Assembly: GCF_001590725.1 (NCBI RefSeq)
Contig: NZ_LQXR01000002.1
Location: 124,001-188,000 of the forward strand
Direction: 5' to 3'
Length of the DNA: 64,000 nt
Source of the DNA: Snodgrassella sp. CFCC 13594
Lineage (GTDB): Bacteria > Pseudomonadota > Gammaproteobacteria > Burkholderiales > Neisseriaceae
Shown here: piece after piece, positions 37,819 to 46,758 of the stretch
Position numbering within the stretch: the first letter of the stretch is position 1
Layout: each line of letters starts with the position of its first letter
Made by a program: the position numbers and the translations under genes
Notes under the pieces: generated by a model
Told to the model about the DNA's origin: nothing
The model's database searches: none
Seen by the model: the letters and a program-made list of their open reading frames with translations, nothing else

Positions 37819-39258
37819 TCAAAGCAAAAACAGGGTCGCCAATCCTAGGAAAATCAAAAAACCGCCTGAGTCGGTAACGGCTGTAATCAATACGCTGCTG
37901 CCCAAAGCTGGGTCGCGGCCCCATTTCTGCATGGCTACCGGAATCAGCACGCCCACAGTGGCCGCCAGCAATAGATTTAATGTCATGGCGGACACCATGA
38001 CCAAGCCAATACCGATGCTGTGGTAGAGCAAAAAAGCCACCGAACCCATCACGGAGCCCCAGATGATGCCATTGACTAAAGCCACGCCAACCTCTTTGCG
38101 CAATAAGCGCCAAGCTTGATTGGTGCTCATTTGCCCAGTCGCCATAGCACGCACAATCATGGTAATGGTCTGGTTGCCTGAATTGCCGCCAATCCCAGCC
38201 ACAATAGGCATCAGCGCTGCCAAAGCCACAATTTTTTCTATTGAGCCTTCAAACATACCAATCACTCGGCTGGCCACAAACGCGGTACACAAATTGATGG
38301 CGAGCCACATCCAGCGGTTTTTAACTGAATCAATTACGGGGGCAAATAAATCTTCTTCTTCTTGTAAACCCGCCATGTTTAACATATCGGCTTCTGATTC
38401 TTCACGAATTACGTCCACCATTTCATCCACGGTGATGCGGCCAATCAGTTTTTTGTTGCCATCCACCACCGGTGCGGTGACCAAGTCATAGCGTTCAAAA
38501 GCCGCAGCGGCCTCTTCGACATCGTCTTCTGGTCGAAATGTAACCACATCATCCGACATGATTTCTGAAACCAAGGTGTCGGTGTCCACCACCAGCAATT
38601 TGCGTATGGTGAGCACCCCTTGCAGGACATCGTCGTCATCGACCACGAAAATTTTATCAGTGTGGTCAGGCAGACTTTCAAAGCGGCGTAAGTAACGCAA
38701 GACCACTTCACAACTCACATCTGCGCGAATGCTCACCAATTCAAAGTCCATTAAAGCACCAACTTGGTCGTCTTCAAACGACATCGCGGCGGCTACTTGC
38801 GCCCGTTCTTCTTCATCGCGGGTACTTAAAGCCTCATAGACAACCTGATTGGGCAAATCTGGTGCCAATTCGGCCAGCTCGTCAGCATCCAAATCATCCA
38901 CTGCTGCCAAGAGCTCATCTTTGCCCATGGCCTCAATCAGGGTTTCACGAACTGGCTCGGATACTTCCAGCAGCACTTCACCATCTTCATCTGGTACCGC
39001 CAGCTTCCACACCAATACACGCTCTTGCAGCGGCAGTGATTCCAACACCACGGCCATGTCGGCGGGATGCAGCTCATGCAAAACACTGATGAGTTCTGAT
39101 AAGGTGTGATTGAGTTCGGCATCCGCTAAGGTTTCGCCCAAGCCAATTTGGGCATACACCGGCAGCAGTGATTCTGCCAGTTTGTGGATGCGGTCAATGT
39201 CGATGTGCAGGCGCTCCAAATCATTGGGCTCGCGCGTGCTGGTGTCTGTGGCGCTCAT
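37819..39258 (-). CDS. mgtE: Magnesium transporter MgtE
   Basis: MgtE is a gated magnesium channel of the inner membrane. This 479-residue protein has an N-terminal MgtE superhelix (about 20-140), two CBS domains (about 150-270) that sense magnesium and ATP, and five C-terminal membrane helices with the pore motif GIGGNSGNQT. ATG 39258 with GGAGCG upstream is preferred; the longer frame adds MAVGRCLGNGAT without support. A 7-bp hairpin overlaps the ribosome binding site and a terminator-like hairpin lies about 100 bases upstream (see these features). Confidence 0.92.
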   Translation of the reverse strand: MSATDTSTREPNDLERLHIDIDRIHKLAESLLPVYAQIGLGETLADAELNHTLSELISVLHELHPADMAVVLESLPLQERVLVWKLAVPDEDGEVLLEVSEPVRETLIEAMGKDELLAAVDDLDADELAELAPDLPNQVVYEALSTRDEEERAQVAAAMSFEDDQVGALMDFELVSIRADVSCEVVLRYLRRFESLPDHTDKIFVVDDDDVLQGVLTIRKLLVVDTDTLVSEIMSDDVVTFRPEDDVEEAAAAFERYDLVTAPVVDGNKKLIGRITVDEMVDVIREESEADMLNMAGLQEEEDLFAPVIDSVKNRWMWLAINLCTAFVASRVIGMFEGSIEKIVALAALMPIVAGIGGNSGNQTITMIVRAMATGQMSTNQAWRLLRKEVGVALVNGIIWGSVMGSVAFLLYHSIGIGLVMVSAMTLNLLLAATVGVLIPVAMQKWGRDPALGSSVLITAVTDSGGFLIFLGLATLFLL

Positions 39259-39265
39259 GGTCGCT

Positions 39266-39283
39266 CCGTTGCCTAAGCAACGG
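39266..39283 (-). promoter_or_regulatory. Hairpin overlapping the mgtE ribosome binding site
   Basis: On the minus strand CCGTTGC-TTAG-GCAACGG is followed by AGCGACC and the ATG. The second arm contains the first GG of the GGAG Shine-Dalgarno, so folding would partly hide it. This is a possible translational control element. Confidence 0.45.
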
Positions 39284-39355
39284 CCAACCGCCACTCAGGG
39301 GGATTTAATTGATTGAAGATGTTTTAAAGGCCAAAGCCCAACTCGGGGGTTCCAT

Positions 39356-39377
39356 AAAAAAATCCTGCGAAAGCAGG
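39356..39377 (-). terminator. Terminator-like hairpin in the mgtE leader
   Basis: On the minus strand CCTGC-TTTC-GCAGG is followed by ATTTTTTT. It lies about 100 bases before the mgtE start. It either stops read-through from the lipoprotein gene or works as an attenuator for mgtE. Confidence 0.65.
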
Positions 39378-39438
39378 TAAAGTGGGAAACGAGCGTTATT
39401 TTACACATTTTCTCATGCTGATGTGACGCTTTTATTGC

Positions 39439-39471
39439 CCACTTACCGGTTTGGATTGAACGGTAAAGTGG
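39439..39471 (-). terminator. Hairpin directly after the small lipoprotein gene
   Basis: On the minus strand CCACTTTACCG and CGGTAAGTGG enclose a 12-base loop and are followed by GCAATAAAA. The stem has one bulge. It begins at the lipoprotein stop codon. Confidence 0.5.
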
Positions 39472-39615
39472 TTAGTAGCGGGTATGGCTGGCTTCATAAC
39501 CCGCTTTGACTTCGCCATAGAATTGATTGCTGCCGCTGGCGTGATTGCCGTGGGTGGCACACGCTGACAATACGATTGTGGTGCCCAATGCTATCCAGGT
39601 CCATGCGTTTTTCAT
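39472..39615 (-). CDS. 47-residue lipoprotein, function unknown
   Basis: This is a short gene. On the minus strand ATG 39615 is preceded by a perfect AAGGAGT. The protein starts MKNAWTWIALGTTIVLSAC, a signal peptide ending in the lipobox LSAC, and continues with a polar tail of 28 residues (ATHGNHASGSNQFYGEV, then KAGYEASHTRY) before TAA. It begins three bases after the carbonic-anhydrase stop codon, and its ribosome binding site overlaps the end of that gene. The start, lipobox and operon position make it a real gene. No family was recognised. Confidence 0.75.
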   Translation of the reverse strand: MKNAWTWIALGTTIVLSACATHGNHASGSNQFYGEVKAGYEASHTRY

Positions 39616-39618
39616 GAG

Positions 39619-40164
39619 TTACTCCTTTATTGAAGACAAATGGTTCTGCGCCACGACAACATAATGCTGGGCAGAATAGGGTAAAAAAGCTTTTTCTTGC
39701 TCGGTAAGCACTCGTACCGGTTGTACGGGGCTGCCCACATATAAATAACCACTGTGTAAGTGTTTGCGTGGCGGTACTAAGCTGCCTGCCCCTATCATCA
39801 CGTCGTCGTCAATAACCACATCATCCAATACCACGGTATTGATGCCCACCAATACGCGGTTGCCTATGGTGCAGCCGTGTAGTGTGACATGATGGCCGAT
39901 GGTCACGTCTTCACCGATGTGCAATGGAGAACCATCAGGCTTGGTCTTACTTTTGTGGCTTACGTGCAGCATACAATGATCTTGAACATTGCTGTTGCGG
40001 CCAATCTCAATGTGATTGACATCGCCGCGGATGACAGCAAAAGGCCATATCGATACATTTTCTCCCAATGCCACGTCGCCGATTATCACCGCCATGTCGT
40101 CAATATAGCAGCCAGCACCGATGCTGGGCATGGTCGTCAAATATGGGCGAATATTGTTTTTCAT
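39619..40164 (-). CDS. Gamma-carbonic-anhydrase family protein (YrdA-like)
   Basis: This 181-residue protein is a left-handed beta-helix made of hexapeptide repeats (IGAGCYIDDMAVIIGDVAL, then later turns). The three metal-binding histidines expected in the family are in DHCMLHVSH and GHHVTLHG. Its activity as carbonic anhydrase is not certain, since E. coli YrdA and CaiE have none demonstrated or a different role. ATG 40164 starts MKNNIRPYL. It is the first gene of a two-gene unit with the small lipoprotein and is divergent from prlC. Confidence 0.88.
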   Translation of the reverse strand: MKNNIRPYLTTMPSIGAGCYIDDMAVIIGDVALGENVSIWPFAVIRGDVNHIEIGRNSNVQDHCMLHVSHKSKTKPDGSPLHIGEDVTIGHHVTLHGCTIGNRVLVGINTVVLDDVVIDDDVMIGAGSLVPPRKHLHSGYLYVGSPVQPVRVLTEQEKAFLPYSAQHYVVVAQNHLSSIKE

Positions 40165-40314
40165 GAGTTTGGCCTTATTCTGGAAGAAACCAAAGATGAG
40201 TTTAACGTATGTGCGCGCGCTTGGTCACGCCTGATGGTTTCGGCGTTATCATGCATCCTGTTATTGATTAGGTTGCCTGAATGCGATTCGGCAGCCGCCA
40301 ATGGAAGAACAAAC

Positions 40315-42411
40315 ATGTCCGACAACGTATTATTGAACCTGCAGGGCGAACCTCATTTTGATGCCATTCGTGCTGCCGATATTCAGCCTGCGATGACCAT
40401 GGCGATGCAAGAAGCGCAAACAGCCATTGATGCGGTGAAGGCTGAAACGCAGCCCAATTGGCATAACACCGTTGAAGCACTCACTGATATTACCGAGCGG
40501 GTGGGCCGTATCTGGGGTGTGGTGGCACACCTCAATAGTGTGGCTGATACAGCTGAATTGCGGGCGGTATACAACGAGTTGATGCCTGCTGTCACTGATT
40601 TTTTTACGGCCATCAGCCAAGACATCGAACTGTATGCACGTTTTAAAAACATCAAGGCATCCGATGAGTATGCTCATCTAACCGCAGCACAAAAAACCAA
40701 ATTGGATCACGATTTGCGCGATTTTGTTTTGAGTGGGGCTGAATTGCTAGCACAAGAACAAATGGAGTTTGCTGCGTTGGAAAGTGAAAGTGCGCAGCTG
40801 GCGGCGCAGTTTAGCCAAAATGTATTGGATGCCACTGATGCTTTTGCCTTGTATTTTGCCAATGGCCATGAATTGGCCGGCTTGCCCGACGCAGCCGCAA
40901 ACGGGGGCCAAGAAGTGGATTTGGCTGAGGACAGCGTCAAATCAGGGTTGCCTGAAGATGCCTTGGCCATGTTTGCAGCGGCGGCAGAAGCGGAAGGCAA
41001 GTCTGGTTACAAAATCGGCTTACAAATGCCGCATTATTTGGCCGTGATGCAATATGCGGATAACCGCGCTTTGCGTGAAACCTTATACCGTGCCTACACC
41101 ACCCGCGCCAGCGATGAAGGCGATACGCGATGGGACAATACTGCCAACATCAATCGCCGGCTGGCATTGTCACAGCGACAAGCTCAGTTATTGGGCTTTG
41201 CTAATTTCGCCGAACTGTCTTTGGCCACCAAAATGGCTGACACGCCAAAACAAGTATTGGCTTTTTTGCATGATCTGGCTGCACGAGCCAAGCCATATGC
41301 AGAAAAAGACTTGGCCGAAGTGCGTACGTTTGCGGCTGAATCGCTGGGATTGCCTGACTTACAAGCATGGGATATCACCTACGCCAGTGAAAAATTACGG
41401 CAAGCAAAATATGCGTTCAGTGAAACCGAAGTAAAAAAATATTTCCCAGCCGATAAAGTACTGCATGGTTTGTTTGCGCAAATTGACAAGCTTTATGGCG
41501 TGCACCTGATGGAGAAAAAAGTACCGGTGTGGCATCCGGATGTGCGTTATTTCGAATTGGAAAAAGGTGGCGCCATTATTGGTGGTGTTTACATGGATTT
41601 ATATGCGCGGGCAGGCAAGCGTGGTGGTGCATGGATGAATGATTATCGGGGGCGTCGGCGCTTTGAGGGTGGTGATCGTCGTGGTCAGTTGCAAACCCCT
41701 GTAGCTTATTTGGTGTGCAATTTCACCCCGCCTGTGGCCGGTAAACCCGCACGCCTAAGTCATGACGAAATCATTACCTTATTCCACGAAACAGGTCATG
41801 GTCTACATCATTTGCTGACCCAGGTTGATGAATTGGGTGTGTCAGGCATCAATGGCGTGGAATGGGATGCAGTGGAAATGCCGAGCCAGTTTATGGAAAA
41901 TTTTGTATGGGAATATGACGTGTTGGCCGGCATGAGCAGCCACCAAGAAACAGGCGCGCCATTGCCTAAAGAACTTTATGACAAAATGTTGGCGGCCAAG
42001 AATTTCCAACGGGGTTTGTTTATGGTGCGACAAATGGAATTCGCGCTGTTTGACATGACTATTTATAGCCAACCTGATTGTGATTGGCAGCAGGTATTGC
42101 GCGCCGTTCGGGCGGAAGTTTCGGTGATCAAGCAACCTGACTTCAATCGGTTTGCGCATTCATTTGGCCACATTTTTGCGGGCGGTTATGCCGCTGGTTA
42201 TTATAGTTATAGCTGGGCAGAAGTTTTGTCAGCTGATATTTATGCTGCATTTGAAGAGGAAGCCAATCCGGTGGCTACGGGCAAGCGATTTTGGCGTGAA
42301 GTGTTGGCTGTAGGTGGATCGCGTCCCGCCATGGCTTCATTTAAGGCATTTCGCGGACGAGAGCCCAGTATTGATGCCTTGTTGCGGCACAGCGGTTTTG
42401 TTGCCCCTTAG
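40315..42411 (+). CDS. prlC: Oligopeptidase A (M3 metallopeptidase)
   Basis: PrlC degrades short peptides, including cleaved signal peptides, in the cytoplasm. This 698-residue protein has the zinc motif in LFHETGHGLHHLL and the downstream glutamate in GVEWDAVEMPSQFMENF. The first domain is the helical lid of M3 peptidases. ATG 40315 starts MSDNVLLNLQGEP; the open frame upstream to 39889 is antisense to the carbonic-anhydrase gene and is not coding. It is followed by a strong terminator. Confidence 0.94.
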   Translation: MSDNVLLNLQGEPHFDAIRAADIQPAMTMAMQEAQTAIDAVKAETQPNWHNTVEALTDITERVGRIWGVVAHLNSVADTAELRAVYNELMPAVTDFFTAISQDIELYARFKNIKASDEYAHLTAAQKTKLDHDLRDFVLSGAELLAQEQMEFAALESESAQLAAQFSQNVLDATDAFALYFANGHELAGLPDAAANGGQEVDLAEDSVKSGLPEDALAMFAAAAEAEGKSGYKIGLQMPHYLAVMQYADNRALRETLYRAYTTRASDEGDTRWDNTANINRRLALSQRQAQLLGFANFAELSLATKMADTPKQVLAFLHDLAARAKPYAEKDLAEVRTFAAESLGLPDLQAWDITYASEKLRQAKYAFSETEVKKYFPADKVLHGLFAQIDKLYGVHLMEKKVPVWHPDVRYFELEKGGAIIGGVYMDLYARAGKRGGAWMNDYRGRRRFEGGDRRGQLQTPVAYLVCNFTPPVAGKPARLSHDEIITLFHETGHGLHHLLTQVDELGVSGINGVEWDAVEMPSQFMENFVWEYDVLAGMSSHQETGAPLPKELYDKMLAAKNFQRGLFMVRQMEFALFDMTIYSQPDCDWQQVLRAVRAEVSVIKQPDFNRFAHSFGHIFAGGYAAGYYSYSWAEVLSADIYAAFEEEANPVATGKRFWREVLAVGGSRPAMASFKAFRGREPSIDALLRHSGFVAP

Positions 42412-42428
42412 TTTTGGGTAAGGTGATG

Positions 42429-42460
42429 AAAACAGCCGGTTTGCCAACCGGCTGTTTTTT
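42429..42460. terminator. Bidirectional terminator between prlC and ispA
   Basis: AAAACAGCCGGTT and AACCGGCTGTTTT enclose a TGCC-type loop and run into T residues on the plus strand and A residues before the stem, so it works both ways. Confidence 0.9.
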
Positions 42461-42477
42461 GATGAATGTTTAGCCCA

Positions 42478-42489
42478 AGGCTGCCTGAA
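42478..42489 (+). repeat. DNA uptake sequence
   Basis: AGGCTGCCTGAA, full match, between the prlC terminator and the ispA end. Confidence 0.8.
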
Positions 42490-42525
42490 TCCATCCACAT
42501 GGCATCGCTTATTCTTTTGCCTAAC

Positions 42526-43425
42526 TTAAGCGTGGCGGTGAATCACAAACTGCGCCAGCGCCCGCAAGTGCCAAGCGCGATCATCTAAACCAGACAGAGC
42601 GTCTGTTGCTTGGGCTGCCAATTGCTCGGCATAAGCACGTGCCGCTGCCAAGCCCAACAGTTTTACATAGGTGGGCTTGTTGGCATCTTCATCCTTGCCC
42701 GCGGTCTTACCCAAAGTGGCGGTGTCTTGCTCGCAATCCAATACATCATCAATCACCTGGAAGGCCAACCCCAGCTTGCTGGCGTAATCATCCAAGGTGG
42801 CCAATGTGGGCTCGCCAATGTCGGGACAGGCTAGTGCGCCCAATACTACGGCAGAACGAATGAGTGCTCCTGTTTTCAAACGGTGCATTTGTTCCAGTTC
42901 TGCCTGAGTCATGCTTAACCCCACGTGTGCTAAATCAATGGCTTGACCACCCGCCATACCCAAGCTGCCTGAAGCAGAGGCCAATACCTGGACCATGCGC
43001 AGCTGGCGTTCAGCAGGCAAACCACTGGGTCGACTGAGCAGGTCAAACGCCAAAGTTTGCAGGGCATCGCCCACCAATAAAGCGGTAGCCTGATCATAAT
43101 GAACATGACAGGTGGGTCTGCCTCGACGCAAGCTATCGTTGTCCATTTCTGGCATGTCATCGTGTACCAGCGAATACACGTGTATGCATTCGACGGCCGC
43201 CAATGTGTGGCTCAATGCCATTTCATCAGCACAGCCCAACTCGGCAGCGGCCAGCGCCAATAAAGGGCGCAAGCGTTTACCACCATCCAAGGTGGCATAA
43301 CGCATGGCTTCATGGAGTTGTTCAGGCAGCCTGTCGGCCGCTGGCAAGAGTCGGTCTAGGGTTAATTCGGTTTGTGCCCGTGCGCGCTTTTGCCAAGCAA
43401 CAAAATCATTCTTCATCGGCGTCAA
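42526..43425 (-). CDS. ispA: Farnesyl diphosphate synthase
   Basis: IspA condenses isopentenyl diphosphate with dimethylallyl and geranyl diphosphate to give farnesyl diphosphate for ubiquinone, undecaprenyl lipid and haem O. This protein of about 299 residues has the first aspartate-rich motif DDMPEMD and the second DDVLD, plus GGKRLRP. The TTG at 43425 has AAGGA at eight bases; the ATG nine bases downstream is the alternative. It follows xseB by 12 bases, the common xseB-ispA order. A full DUS lies inside it at 43321-43332. Confidence 0.93.
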   Translation of the reverse strand: MTPMKNDFVAWQKRARAQTELTLDRLLPAADRLPEQLHEAMRYATLDGGKRLRPLLALAAAELGCADEMALSHTLAAVECIHVYSLVHDDMPEMDNDSLRRGRPTCHVHYDQATALLVGDALQTLAFDLLSRPSGLPAERQLRMVQVLASASGSLGMAGGQAIDLAHVGLSMTQAELEQMHRLKTGALIRSAVVLGALACPDIGEPTLATLDDYASKLGLAFQVIDDVLDCEQDTATLGKTAGKDEDANKPTYVKLLGLAAARAYAEQLAAQATDALSGLDDRAWHLRALAQFVIHRHA

Positions 43426-43437
43426 GATTCAAATCCT

Positions 43438-43635
43438 TTAGTTCGCCTGATCCAAAACCAGCAGCTTTTGCTCGACTTCAGCGAGCTTGGCTTGGCAATA
43501 TTTCACCAATTCTTGGCCTCGTTGGTAGGACGCCAGGGATTCTTCTAATGGCAAATCATTGTTTTGCATGGATTCCGTAATGATTTCCAGCTGTGCCAAA
43601 GCATCTTCAAAGTTTTTTGGGGCGTTTTTTTTCAT
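43438..43635 (-). CDS. xseB: Exodeoxyribonuclease VII small subunit
   Basis: XseB is the small helical subunit of exonuclease VII, which degrades single-stranded DNA. This protein of 65 residues (starting [13 protein letters not shown]) matches the family: [16 protein letters not shown], then [20 protein letters not shown]. An upstream TTG would add seven residues. The large subunit XseA is not in the window. The upstream neighbour is the divergent lipoprotein gene at 43785. Confidence 0.9.
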   Translation of the reverse strand: MKKNAPKNFEDALAQLEIITESMQNNDLPLEESLASYQRGQELVKYCQAKLAEVEQKLLVLDQAN

Positions 43636-43784
43636 GAGGCGCAATTCATTAATCAATAGTGTTTATTGTAGCACTGAAGTGCTGGAAATTTGAGGCAACG
43701 CAGCCTTAGTGGTGTTTGACGATCAATCGGTGGTATTGAATAATGCCATCTGACTAATTAAGCATTCATTTAAAAGGTGTCAAT

Positions 43785-44348
43785 ATGACTGTCAAAACCG
43801 TATTAATCATTGCTGGCGTGCTGGTGTTGACTGCCTGCCAAAGCAATACCTTGCCCAATAATATATATGATGCTCAAGCCCAGGCGCGAATTCGCCTTTA
43901 TGGGCAGAATCAGAAACCCACCATTATGAAATACACGTCCAATCGGAAAATGATCAAGGTGAATGTGGGAGGATCTTTCAGTGGAGCGCTGTCTTCGTTG
44001 ACCCGCACCGCCAGTAACCGAAGCATCGGTATTCCTGCCACAGAGATGACGCGGCACATGCGTGACTATGATGGCATTTTGTCTAAGACTTATTATGAAG
44101 AATACGTGATTCCTGCTGGTCAGCCAGTGAGTGTGCATAATTCCTTTCAGGGCTTAGCCAATCGCAATGTGGGCGCCACCAAGACCACGATTCATTACCA
44201 AGGGTCGTGCCAAGGAAATGAGGTTCAGTTTACGCCGCTCGCGGGAAGAGACTATGAAGTTGTACCGAGTCACCACAACGCCACCTGTGGTGTGACTGTG
44301 TTACAAATTGCGCCCTCGGGGACCACTGAAACCGTCGGTTTTAATTGA
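43785..44348 (+). CDS. Lipoprotein of unknown function
   Basis: This is a 187-residue protein. It begins with a signal peptide and lipobox (VLTAC), preceded by AAAGGTG. The mature part is rich in beta-strand-like segments and holds two cysteines (GSCQGN and ATCGV) that could form a disulfide. Features such as RIRLYGQNQKPTIMKYTSN and VSVHNSFQGLANRN were not matched to a known family. It stands alone between divergent xseB and the phytase-like gene. Confidence 0.65.
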   Translation: MTVKTVLIIAGVLVLTACQSNTLPNNIYDAQAQARIRLYGQNQKPTIMKYTSNRKMIKVNVGGSFSGALSSLTRTASNRSIGIPATEMTRHMRDYDGILSKTYYEEYVIPAGQPVSVHNSFQGLANRNVGATKTTIHYQGSCQGNEVQFTPLAGRDYEVVPSHHNATCGVTVLQIAPSGTTETVGFN

Positions 44349-44487
44349 TTATGGTGCCCAATAATTAGCCTTAAACGGAGCAAATGCAAAGTGCTACTCA
44401 TTGGGTTTTGATTTCATGTGTCGTGTCATCAACGTGTCAAACACGATGCCGATAATGCCTCAGTTATTCATTATTGGATCTTGTGAC

Positions 44488-45756
44488 ATGAAAAAAAAGT
44501 TATTGGCATTTCTGTGCGTGGCTATTTCTACGGTGGCGGCGGCGCAATCGACTGGGTTGGTCATCGGAGAAAAAGGCAGCCCTTTGCCATACCAGGTTAT
44601 GGGTAAGATTGGCGAGGTGGAAATTCGCAATGGTGGGTATGGATCATCTGCTTTTAAGGATCCTAAAAATGCCAACCGGTTTTATGCCATTACCGACAGA
44701 GGCCCCAACGCCGATGGACCCGACGGCAACACCAAAATTTTCCCAACTCCTCAATTCACACCCAGCATAGGTCATTTTGAAATCGCGTCAAATGGTCAAA
44801 TCCGCCTACTTAAAACGATTCCTATGCGTCGGCCTGATGGACAATTGTTGACAGGCTTGCCCAACCCCAAAGGATTGGGTAGCACAGGCGAGCGTGCGCT
44901 CGATATGACCGGGAAGGTGCTGCCAAACGACCCTTATGGCATTGACAGTGAAGGTTTGGCTATTGCGCCTGATGGTAGTTTTTGGGTGTCGGATGAATAT
45001 GGTCCTCACATTGTTCATTTCGATACCCAAGGCCGCGAGTTGGAGCGGATCAGCCCCGTGGGCATTCAAACTCAAGGGCGAAAACTGCCCGCTGTTTTGG
45101 CAGCGCGGACACCCAATAGGGGAATGGAAGGCCTAACCATTACACCTGATGGTAAAACGCTAGTAGGCACCATGCAGTCAACATTAAGCAATCCTGATAA
45201 GCAATCAGCTACCAATAAAACGTTGGTGCGCATCGTAACGTTTGACTTAAAAAGCGGTAAAACACGACAATATTTATATCGGCAAAACGGCAATAATTTT
45301 TCAAATTCTGAAATTTTGGCTTTGGATAATCATCGATTTTTGGTCGATGAACGGGATAGTGCGTTCCCGGGGGCGGCACCGGATGTACAGAAACATGTTT
45401 ATTTGATTGATTTGCGTACCGGCACGGAAGTGTCTAGTGATGTCAACGCCCCTTCTGGCTTGCTGATCAATGGCAAGACGTTGGAGCAGAGTAGCTGGGC
45501 CGAATTGGCTCAAGCAGGCATCAAACCCGTTGGAAAATCACTGGTGGTGGATTTGGTCAAAACGCACCATTACCCACATGAGAAATTTGAAGGGATGTGG
45601 TTACTGGATAAAAATCATTTGGCAGTCATTAACGACGATGATTTTGGTATTGTTAATCAAGATGACAAAGTGATCACCAAAATTCTACCTGCAACGGGGA
45701 AAATAGACGCCAATACCGTTTATGTGTATCCCATTCATTTGCCCCAGAGTCATTAA
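44488..45756 (+). CDS. Secreted esterase-like phytase-family protein
   Basis: This 422-residue protein has a signal peptide (MKKKLLAFLCVAISTVAAA) and the esterase-like phytase fold (PF13449), a beta-propeller. Visible motifs are AITDRGPNAD, DSEGLAIAPDGSFWVSDEYGPHI, GMEGLTITPDGK, LVDERD and EGMWLLDK, where the acidic residues probably bind calcium. Substrates in this family are poorly known and may be phosphate esters. ATG 44488 follows no strong ribosome binding site. A long palindrome built around a DUS pair ends the gene. Confidence 0.8.
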   Translation: MKKKLLAFLCVAISTVAAAQSTGLVIGEKGSPLPYQVMGKIGEVEIRNGGYGSSAFKDPKNANRFYAITDRGPNADGPDGNTKIFPTPQFTPSIGHFEIASNGQIRLLKTIPMRRPDGQLLTGLPNPKGLGSTGERALDMTGKVLPNDPYGIDSEGLAIAPDGSFWVSDEYGPHIVHFDTQGRELERISPVGIQTQGRKLPAVLAARTPNRGMEGLTITPDGKTLVGTMQSTLSNPDKQSATNKTLVRIVTFDLKSGKTRQYLYRQNGNNFSNSEILALDNHRFLVDERDSAFPGAAPDVQKHVYLIDLRTGTEVSSDVNAPSGLLINGKTLEQSSWAELAQAGIKPVGKSLVVDLVKTHHYPHEKFEGMWLLDKNHLAVINDDDFGIVNQDDKVITKILPATGKIDANTVYVYPIHLPQSH

Positions 45757-45760
45757 CTTC

Positions 45761-45806
45761 TTTCTCCTTTGGCTGCCTGAAATTTTTCAGGCAGCCAAAG
45801 GAGAAA
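45761..45806. terminator. Long palindrome built on an inverted DUS pair
   Basis: TTTCTCCTTTGGCTGCCTGAAA (45761-45782, 22 bases) is followed by TT and its exact reverse complement (45785-45806). Only the 10-12 central bases of each arm are DUS; the outer bases also match. It serves as a strong terminator for the phytase-like gene. Confidence 0.85.
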
Positions 45807-46043
45807 CTATTATGAAACAACAATGGCTATTGTGATTTGCATGGCCATCAAGGCCAGATTACACCTGTTTGGGTTTCTATTTGTTGGAGGTTGCTCATGC
45901 GCAACGCGAATATACATCAATAAATAGATCGTCAAAAATGTCTGGATATTGTTGTGCCGAGTTGTGTGAATGGGCATGTGATGTAAATACAAATAATTGA
46001 AAAAATGATTATTTGGATACTTATTGAATGGGGGTAGACGAAA
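45807..46043. other. Gap without a supported gene
   Basis: This stretch holds a possible seven-codon frame (ATG AAA CAA CAA TGG CTA TTG TGA) right after the palindrome, which may be the remnant of a gene. Nothing else was recognised. Confidence 0.3.
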
Positions 46044-46070
46044 AAATGACCGCCTTTGCGGTCATTTTTC
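46044..46070 (-). terminator. Terminator after tRNA-Leu
   Basis: AAAATGACCGC and GCGGTCATTTT enclose CTTT. On the minus strand the stem is followed by TTTTTTCG, just downstream of tRNA-Leu. Confidence 0.8.
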
Positions 46071-46076
46071 TATATT

Positions 46077-46161
46077 TGGTGCCCAGGGACGGACTCGAAC
46101 CGTCACACCTTGCGGCGGGGGATTTTGAGTCCCCTGCGTCTACCAATTTCGCCACCTGGGC
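46077..46161 (-). tRNA. tRNA-Leu (anticodon CAA)
   Basis: The minus strand reads GCCCAGGTGGCGAAATTGG at the 5' end and closes with CCTGGGC-ACCA; the acceptor stem GCCCAGG pairs with CCTGGGC. The anticodon loop CTCAAAA lies between GGGGA and TCCCC, giving anticodon CAA. A long variable arm is present, and the T arm is GACGGTTCGAGTCCGTC. The 85-base length is typical of tRNA-Leu with encoded CCA. Confidence 0.95.
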
Positions 46162-46758
46162 TAGCGATGAAGCGCGTATTTTAAACGATGCGCTGCTGCT
46201 GTCAAGCATGAATAAAAAAAAATATACAAAATGCTGTTTTTATATGGATATATTTTAAGGGAAGTTCCCGTTTTAATCTTGTTGCATCGAAAATGCTGAT
46301 GGGTTGCGTTGCTCAGAGCATTTATTTTCATTGGGATTGAGTGTCAATTTGCCAGTATCATAACCACATTTTAACCGATGCCTATGCGGCGCACGCTGTG
46401 TACCTCATTTTTGGGTGGCATTGTTTATGCGCACTGAGGCCTATTCAAAGACCAAGTATCAAGTATCAAGTATTGGGATCAAGGGAAAGAATGTTGGGTA
46501 ATGATGACCATTTGATTTCAAAGTGACGCACTGAATGGGTTTGAGCCGTGATTGGCCGAGCGCTTTTGAATGTTCGTGCTCACTTCTGGTGTTGCCTGGG
46601 AGATTATGGAAGCCAAGCAGCAATCGCTTTGATGAATACGGGTCGGAATCCATTGTTCAATGTGTTGGTAAAATAGCTCAACTAGAAGACCTATCGCCAT
46701 AAAAACTTATGAATATTTATGAAGTGATGATGCGCGAAAGATAGGTGGGTAAAAAAGA
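46162..46758. other. Gene-free gap between tRNA genes with a 7-bp tandem repeat
   Basis: This region of about 600 bases has no ORF with a plausible start and ribosome binding site. It contains CAAGTAT repeated three times (46453-46473). Open frames of 60-64 codons exist on both strands but show no protein-like pattern. It may hold the tRNA-Leu promoter at its left end. Confidence 0.4.

Noticed and set aside
39889-40314. N-terminal extension of about 142 residues to oligopeptidase A
   Set aside because: It is antisense to the carbonic-anhydrase gene, and ATG 40315 begins the family sequence.
46453-46473. CAAGTAT x3 as a CRISPR-like or iteron repeat
   Set aside because: Only three adjacent 7-base copies without spacers or replication genes nearby.
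46341-46526. 61-codon ORF between the tRNA genes
   Set aside because: No ribosome binding site and no recognisable protein.
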